Shown here: piece by piece, positions 58,664 to 64,000 of the stretch
Layout: every line of letters starts with the position of its first letter
Position numbering within the stretch: the stretch's first letter is position 1
Assembly (NCBI GenBank): GCA_036386835.1
Contig: DASVUX010000064.1
Coordinates: 43,296-107,295, forward strand
Reading direction: 5' to 3'
From: 2-12-FULL-35-15 sp036386835
Lineage (GTDB): Bacteria; Bacteroidota; Bacteroidia; 2-12-FULL-35-15
DNA length: 64,000 nt
Made by a program: the position numbers and the translations under genes
Notes under the pieces: generated by a model
What the model saw: only the letters and a program-made list of their open reading frames with translations
The model's database searches: none
What the model was told of the DNA's origin: nothing

Positions 58664-59725
58664 ATGGATCTTGAAAGGTTAGATAAAATAAAAGTTAATT
58701 TCATAACAGGGCCCGGGAGAAGTGGTACAACCCTGCTTGTGTACGTACTTAACCAGTCGGAGCAGTGTGTAGCGACCCCGGAGATCAAGCATTTGCTCTT
58801 CTTTTATGCCAGGTATAAGGATATTACCGAGGTTACGGTTAAGCTTGTTGCTGACCTTAAAAAATATCTCCGCTTTATTAAAGGTGCAAAGCAATTCTCT
58901 CTCTCTGATGTGGAAGAAAAAACATGGATAGATGAACTAAAACCGGGGATGCGGATTAATTACGCAAGGCTTTCCAAGCTGTTTTATCTAAGCCTGATTG
59001 ATGGAAAAGGTGATATGGATACCATCAGTTGCATCGTTGACAAGAACCCATATTACACTTTTTATATTGATAAGATCCTGACTGTTTTTCCTGATGCGCG
59101 GTTTGTTGTTATGCTGCGCGACCACCGGGCATTCGTACTTTCCAACAGGCAAAGCCAGAAGCACCATGTAAGGATACTTTCAGTTTTTTATTATGCAGCT
59201 GTCTGGAACCTTTACCTGCAAAAGATCCTGGCCGCCCGTGAAAAATACGGTACTGCGATTCATCTTGTGCGGTATGAAGATCTTGCCGAGAATAAGGAAA
59301 AGGTAATCGAAGAGATCTGTAATTTCCTTGGGGTTGATTATTCTCCTGCGCTTTTCGATTTTTACAAGAGTGTTTCCGAAAGACTTGTTAAAAAGAACAT
59401 TTCCATAGATCATATAGCAAGGGCAACAAAGAAACTGAAAGACTTGAGTTCACCCATTAATGTGAGCCGGGTTAATTCCTGGAAAACACAGCTGACTGCG
59501 GATGATATCGCAAAAGCGGACCTGATCTGTTCGCAGACGGCCCCTAAGGTTGGATATTACCCGCTGGCAGAGAGTAAAGAATTTACAAAACTGCTCTACA
59601 GGATCTTATCACTTCCGGACCTTATGAGAGTTAAAGCCTTTATGGTCCTTGATTCGCCCCGTTTGAATTATTTAATAAATTTGAGCTCAGCAAGAAAGTC
59701 AAAGAAACTGTTAGAAAATAACTGA
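58664..59725 (+). CDS. Sulfotransferase family protein, paralogue 1
   Basis: I start at ATG 58664 (353 residues) rather than a GTG 9 bp upstream. The PAPS-binding loop is FITGPGRSGTTLLVYVLNQS (about 13-32), with the second signature RFVVMLRDHRAFVLSNRQSQK (about 146-166) and a third LVRYEDLAENKEKVIEEICNFLGVDY (about 200-225). It is a carbohydrate- or polysaccharide-type sulfotransferase, moving sulfate from PAPS to a sugar hydroxyl. Two more paralogues follow, so the block probably modifies one surface glycan. Confidence 0.88.
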   Translation: MDLERLDKIKVNFITGPGRSGTTLLVYVLNQSEQCVATPEIKHLLFFYARYKDITEVTVKLVADLKKYLRFIKGAKQFSLSDVEEKTWIDELKPGMRINYARLSKLFYLSLIDGKGDMDTISCIVDKNPYYTFYIDKILTVFPDARFVVMLRDHRAFVLSNRQSQKHHVRILSVFYYAAVWNLYLQKILAAREKYGTAIHLVRYEDLAENKEKVIEEICNFLGVDYSPALFDFYKSVSERLVKKNISIDHIARATKKLKDLSSPINVSRVNSWKTQLTADDIAKADLICSQTAPKVGYYPLAESKEFTKLLYRILSLPDLMRVKAFMVLDSPRLNYLINLSSARKSKKLLENN

Positions 59726-59730
59726 TCACA

Positions 59731-60822
59731 TTGAGCGGAACCGAGGACAAACAACTCCATTTTATTATTGGCATCGGGCGTTCCGGTACCACCATTCTTA
59801 ATAAAGTTTTAAATTCACATCCTGCTATCCACAGCCTGCCTGAGGCTAACTTCCTTGTGTTTTTCCTGAATGATTATAAGAATATCATGGTATTCAGTAA
59901 AGAGCAGATCGACCTCATATTTGAACAGATCCGGATATTTTCACTGTCTCACCCCTGGGTAGGATGGAGCTTCGATGCTGCTGAAACAAAGCGGAAAGTT
60001 CTTGAGAGGACGGATGCCGGCCCTTTATCTTACGGGGACTTATGCAAAATTATTTATTCCGAATTTAAGGTTGATGGTTTTGATAAGTCGGATGCGCGGA
60101 TTTTACTTGATAAAAATCCTGCGTATACATTGTTTGCTGAAAAGATCGCCCGGAATTTCAGTGAAGCCAAATTTATCTGGATGCTGCGCGATTACAGGGC
60201 GAATGTTCTTTCACGAAAGCAGAATGCCTATTTAAAATCTCCCGTAGTTGCCTATAATGCCATCCGGTGGAAAGTCTTCAATATTATTGCTCTGCGTTTT
60301 TATAAACGATATAAAGAAAGAGTGCTGATCCTTAAATATGAGGATCTTGTTTCCGATCATGAAAACTCGGTTAAAAGTGTCTGCCGTTTCCTGGGTGTAA
60401 ATCCTGGTGAGGTTTTTAAAGAGAATAAACCTGCGATAGATCTCTCGGAAGTAAATATTTCACCGGAACATAAGAGTTACTTTACCAAGAAGTACAACGA
60501 TCTGAACAAGCCTATAAATACCGACAGGATGAATGCATGGCAAACTGAACTTACTGCAGGGGAGATTGAAGAGTGTGATGCAATCTGTTCCAGATTTGCT
60601 TCAAAATTCGGTTATAATGTCTTCCGGCCGGTTGGTCTTGCAAGAAAATCAGAAATTCTTTTAAAAAATGCCCGGATTATATCATCCTCATGGCTGGCTA
60701 TAAAAAAAGAGCAGGTTTTCTTCTATGTGAATGCAGGAATAAAAATGAAGAGGCTGGTTAAACGCCATACGGATTTAGGTTTTATCAGGGCTGCTTCCGG
60801 AACGCAGAGCGAAAAGAAATAG
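59731..60822 (+). CDS. Sulfotransferase family protein, paralogue 2
   Basis: The 363-residue protein starts with TTG at 59731, 5 bp after paralogue 1, as no ATG precedes the fold. The PAPS-binding loop is FIIGIGRSGTTILNKVLNSH (about 11-30); the second signature is FIWMLRDYRANVLSRKQNAY (about 148-167), and ILKYEDLVSDHENSVKSVCR follows. It is co-transcribed with paralogue 1. Its 3' end overlaps by 38 bp the third paralogue on the other strand. Confidence 0.87.
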   Translation: MSGTEDKQLHFIIGIGRSGTTILNKVLNSHPAIHSLPEANFLVFFLNDYKNIMVFSKEQIDLIFEQIRIFSLSHPWVGWSFDAAETKRKVLERTDAGPLSYGDLCKIIYSEFKVDGFDKSDARILLDKNPAYTLFAEKIARNFSEAKFIWMLRDYRANVLSRKQNAYLKSPVVAYNAIRWKVFNIIALRFYKRYKERVLILKYEDLVSDHENSVKSVCRFLGVNPGEVFKENKPAIDLSEVNISPEHKSYFTKKYNDLNKPINTDRMNAWQTELTAGEIEECDAICSRFASKFGYNVFRPVGLARKSEILLKNARIISSSWLAIKKEQVFFYVNAGIKMKRLVKRHTDLGFIRAASGTQSEKK

Positions 60823-61837
60823 GCAGCTTATACATCGCTTTGTTTATTATGCCGTAAACACTTGTCTTAAGGTATGCAAAACGGTACCTGGCCTGTAATG
60901 AAAGCGGAACCCTAGCTGAGGGATCATGAACAGGATAATTAAACCTCGCGGCCATTTTTCCACAGGCATGATCAAGCAATGCTATTTCTTCGTGTGTAAG
61001 CTCTTTAAGATATACATTTGTCCTTTCCGTGTTAACCGGCTTCTCGAGGTTCGCGTGCATCCTTTGGATTTTCCTGCTTTTCTCTTCTGAAATGTTTTCC
61101 AGTGCATGCTCTTTCTGCTTTTTTGAAAGTTCCTGGAAATGCAGCATCTTTTCTGCGTAAGGAATATCAAGGTATTGACAAAGTGAGCGCAGGGCAGTTT
61201 CCGGCTGTGAGGCAAGATCTTCATACCGGATGAGATGATAGTTTATACCGCCTGCAGCCAGGCTTTTAAAGATCTGTTCGTAATAATAGTTCCAGTCAGC
61301 GGCCAGTTTATAAAGCGGTGTATTTAAATCAGAATACTTTTTTCTCGAAATGATATTGTCACGGTGATCGCGGGTGATCACAATGAATTTCGCACCAGGG
61401 AAGATGCCATGCAGTGTTTCAATATGGAGTGAATAAGACGGGTTCTTATCCACCACCAGCTTAACCGTCTTTTTGTCTTTTTGAGAGATAGGATAATTCA
61501 GATAGGCGAGCTTGCATGCATCTGCATAGCTTTTGTTTTTCATCCGGAGAAGATCGCCCCTAAATTCTGCTCCCGGTTTCCATATACTGATAACCCGGTT
61601 GAAGTCGCGGTCGAAAATTTTCGCAAAGCGGTCAACAACGGCAGGGTCATTAAAGTCAGCAGAAACAAATGAGCTGAAGGAGTGTAGGATGAACTCATTT
61701 TCCGGGCATGCAATGGTTTCCGGGTTGGAATTAAGCATGTTGGTAAGCATCGTGGTGCCGGAGCGGCCCATCCCGACAATAAAGGCAATGTTTAACGGAT
61801 GGGCAGAGGAATTCGGGGCACTCATCTCTCTTGGCAT
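60785..61837 (-). CDS. Sulfotransferase family protein, paralogue 3 (opposite strand)
   Basis: I start at ATG 61837 (350 residues). The PAPS-binding loop is FIVGMGRSGTTMLTNMLNSN (about 18-37), the second signature KFIVITRDHRDNIISRKKYS (about 150-169), and YHLIRYEDLASQPETALRSL follows. It belongs to the same family as the two upstream genes, and it converges on paralogue 2 with a 38-bp overlap. Three paralogues side by side suggest that several positions or sugars of one glycan are sulfated. Confidence 0.87.
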   Translation of the reverse strand: MPREMSAPNSSAHPLNIAFIVGMGRSGTTMLTNMLNSNPETIACPENEFILHSFSSFVSADFNDPAVVDRFAKIFDRDFNRVISIWKPGAEFRGDLLRMKNKSYADACKLAYLNYPISQKDKKTVKLVVDKNPSYSLHIETLHGIFPGAKFIVITRDHRDNIISRKKYSDLNTPLYKLAADWNYYYEQIFKSLAAGGINYHLIRYEDLASQPETALRSLCQYLDIPYAEKMLHFQELSKKQKEHALENISEEKSRKIQRMHANLEKPVNTERTNVYLKELTHEEIALLDHACGKMAARFNYPVHDPSARVPLSLQARYRFAYLKTSVYGIINKAMYKLPISFRSAFRKQP

Positions 61838-61960
61838 ATTCACGGATAAAGCTTCTGAAGCATTGTAAAAATAACAATAAATTGGTTTATTTACTTATAT
61901 TTGAGATATAATTCCCAATCAATATTTACACACTTTTTTGACTGTTAACAGGCACACAGA

Positions 61961-64000
61961 ATGGATCTGATCAGTAAGTATTTTCCTGATAATACGGATA
62001 GCCTGGACACGAAAACCGCACTTTATAATAAAGAGCGCCTGCTGTCTTTTTCGATTTCGCTTCTCCAGGTGACCCTCATTTTTTTTATTGTTACAGTTTA
62101 TACTATCGAACCTTCTTCCGGGATCATTGAATATGCTCCTTATGTGGTAATTGCTTTCGTGGTGAATAGTTTTATCAGCCTGCGGTTCCGTCCCGCTTTT
62201 CTTTTTTTGATCTCGCTGATCATAATTTATTCAGCCTTTAGTATTCTTGCCGGAAGTTTTATCGTTTTTACCGGTCTTGCCCTGGTCGGAATCTGCCATC
62301 TGCCCCTTAGTTCCAGGGCCAGGACAGGAATAATGCTTTTGGCAGGGATTCTTCTTGCACTGTTCCGAACAGAAGTGTTTAATATTCCCTGGCTGAATAT
62401 GGCGATCATGTATCTGGCACCGATGTTCATGTTCAGGATGATTATCTATCTGTATGAATTGAAACATAATCCCGGTACCGGTTCAATATTCCGCAATCTC
62501 AGTTATTTCTTTTTATTCCCGAATATTTTTTTCCTGTTTTTTCCGATCATTGATCATAAAACATACCTACGGACCTATTATACTTCTGACGAAAAGGAAG
62601 TATGGCAGAAAGGTGTCCGGTGGATGCTTCGCGGCCTGGTTCATATAATGTGTTACAGGATCATTTGTTTTAATTTCCTGGTGGATGTATCGGAAGTCTC
62701 CGACCTTGCTTCGCTGCTGCAGTACTTGTTCTCCAATTACTCCCTTATTCTGAGGCTTTCAGGGATCTTCCATTTTACACTGGGCTTGCTTTGCATGTTC
62801 GGCTTGAATCTGCCTAAGGCATTTGATAATTACTTTGCAGCTACAGGTTTTGTAGACCTGTGGAGAAGAATAAATATTTACTGGAGGGATTTTATACTTA
62901 AGATATTCTTTTATCCTGTTATGTTCCGCTACAAGAAAGTGATGAAGAAGAACCTGCTTGCGATCACCATGATGTCGGTTTTTATTATCACCTGGCTTCT
63001 TCACAGCTACCAGTTGTTCTGGATCACCGGTCATTTTTCGGTTAAGCTCACGGATGTGGTATTCTGGCTGACTGTGGGGATGTGTATCACTGTTAATTCG
63101 GTATTGATTGAAAGGGCGGCACGGGACGGGCGGCCGCCTGAAGTAAAAATGGGGCATCTCGTTAAGATGATCCGCATCCAGGCGATGTTCCTCTTTATGT
63201 CCCTGATGTGGTCTCTCTGGAACAGTCATTCAATAGCAGACTGGCTATATGTTATTTCAAACGGGAAGAAGGCAGGTGCAGAACAGTTAGGCTGGATCAC
63301 AGGAGGGTTTCTTGTGATCACATTAATTGGTGTTCTGGTTTTAAGAATACTCGAAAAACCGGGAGTGAAGAAGATCACAGGCCTGAGTCCGGGAAATACT
63401 TTGTTCCTCACCGTACCTGTGCTTTTAACGATGTTCCTCGTTTCATTTAAAAGCGTAAATGCACACCTGCCTGGAAAAATGAAAGAGCTCTACATTGATA
63501 TATCCAATAGTTCTCCGAATGCAGTGGAAAGGTCAAATGCGGAGGTCGGGTATTACGACAGGCTGATTGAAGGTGATGAAGAAAGTACGATCGGGATTGG
63601 CGGACGTTCATTCAAAAAGCGCCTCCAGAAAAACCCATATACGAATGCTTATTTTATTTCGAAGGAGTTGCTGAGCAGGAGAATGAAACCGGACCTGCAC
63701 ATCGAAGGCCTCGACCATGATTTCAGCAGTAACAGCTTTGGTATGCGCGATAAAGAATACACATTGCAGAAAGGTGCCGGCACTACGAGGATTGCTTTGC
63801 TCGGAGGCTCTTATGAAATGGGGTCGGGGGTAAGTGATCACGAGGTGTTTGAAACTATCACAGAAGAACGATTAAACCAGGCCGATCTTCCGGGTACGGG
63901 CAAAGTGGAGATCTTCAATTTTGCTGCGGGAGGTTATTATTTGCTGCAGCATGTCGAGTTGAGTAACACCGTTATACATAAGTATTCACCTGATGCAGTT
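61961..64000 (+). CDS. MBOAT-like acyltransferase fused to an SGNH-type domain (3' end outside window)
   Basis: A frame opens at ATG 61961 and stays open to the right edge (680 codons). Residues about 25-480 are a polytopic membrane part with about twelve helices; GLNLPKAFDNYFAATGFVDLWRR and IYWRDFILKIFFYP (about 282-320) and the following TWLLHSYQ match the MBOAT core, including the likely catalytic His. After a last helix (about 485-505), an exported domain starts, with NSFGMRDKEYTL and IALLGGSYEMGSGVSDH, like the first block of SGNH hydrolases and O-acetyl transfer partners (AlgX type). It probably O-acylates a surface glycan, like those sulfated by the neighbouring enzymes. Confidence 0.8.
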   Translation, partial: MDLISKYFPDNTDSLDTKTALYNKERLLSFSISLLQVTLIFFIVTVYTIEPSSGIIEYAPYVVIAFVVNSFISLRFRPAFLFLISLIIIYSAFSILAGSFIVFTGLALVGICHLPLSSRARTGIMLLAGILLALFRTEVFNIPWLNMAIMYLAPMFMFRMIIYLYELKHNPGTGSIFRNLSYFFLFPNIFFLFFPIIDHKTYLRTYYTSDEKEVWQKGVRWMLRGLVHIMCYRIICFNFLVDVSEVSDLASLLQYLFSNYSLILRLSGIFHFTLGLLCMFGLNLPKAFDNYFAATGFVDLWRRINIYWRDFILKIFFYPVMFRYKKVMKKNLLAITMMSVFIITWLLHSYQLFWITGHFSVKLTDVVFWLTVGMCITVNSVLIERAARDGRPPEVKMGHLVKMIRIQAMFLFMSLMWSLWNSHSIADWLYVISNGKKAGAEQLGWITGGFLVITLIGVLVLRILEKPGVKKITGLSPGNTLFLTVPVLLTMFLVSFKSVNAHLPGKMKELYIDISNSSPNAVERSNAEVGYYDRLIEGDEESTIGIGGRSFKKRLQKNPYTNAYFISKELLSRRMKPDLHIEGLDHDFSSNSFGMRDKEYTLQKGAGTTRIALLGGSYEMGSGVSDHEVFETITEERLNQADLPGTGKVEIFNFAAGGYYLLQHVELSNTVIHKYSPDAV

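Overview
The window comes from a member of the Bacteroidota. Several large secreted proteins end in type IX secretion (T9SS) sorting domains, one ends in a gliding-motility-associated (CHU_C-type) domain, the gliding ABC-transporter genes gldF and gldG are present, and many genes are preceded by the Bacteroidota -7 element TAnnTTTG. No closer placement can be justified from this window alone.

Two parts differ in character. Positions 1 to about 18.9 kb are visibly AT-richer accessory DNA, ending at a tRNA-Leu/tRNA-Gly pair. They hold: (i) the tail of an AAA+ ATPase facing an S8 (subtilisin-like) protease, a family combination that recalls the ietAS anti-phage pair; (ii) a small protein with a HEPN-type RNxxxH motif; (iii) a T9SS cargo protein with a duplicated domain; (iv) an element at about 5.1-10.9 kb with two XRE regulators, a pair of matching palindromic operators, a DUF2130 gene, a tandem family of unrecognised paralogues (four bodies, five N-terminal modules), an excisionase-like gene, a small Cys-rich gene and a tyrosine recombinase; (v) an AlkB-type dioxygenase; (vi) a redox/aromatic-detoxification gene cluster lying between two related Crp/Fnr regulators. 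This part also carries at least eight apparent one-base indels or nonsense changes, whereas I see none in the large genes after 19 kb. Either the accessory DNA is decaying or this stretch is less accurately sequenced.

Positions 19.3-64 kb are ordinary chromosome with intact genes: DNA maintenance (mutS, a UvrD/PcrA helicase, dnaN, a uracil-DNA glycosylase, a PolX/PHP protein whose polymerase metal ligands are lost), nucleotide and folate metabolism (two deoxynucleoside kinases, folK), lysine biosynthesis (aspartate kinase and lysA), gldF-gldG-DUF4340, an ECF sigma/anti-sigma pair, a GH3-family enzyme, several T9SS cargo proteins (sugar-dehydrogenase-like, Kelch-like, esterase, and a 1322-residue repetitive adhesin-like protein), and finally a surface-glycan block of three sulfotransferase paralogues followed by an MBOAT-type acyltransferase that appears fused to an SGNH-type domain and runs off the window.

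The most unusual content is the degenerate tandem paralogue family with its operator pair (5.7-9.0 kb). I do not recognise the family and assign no function.
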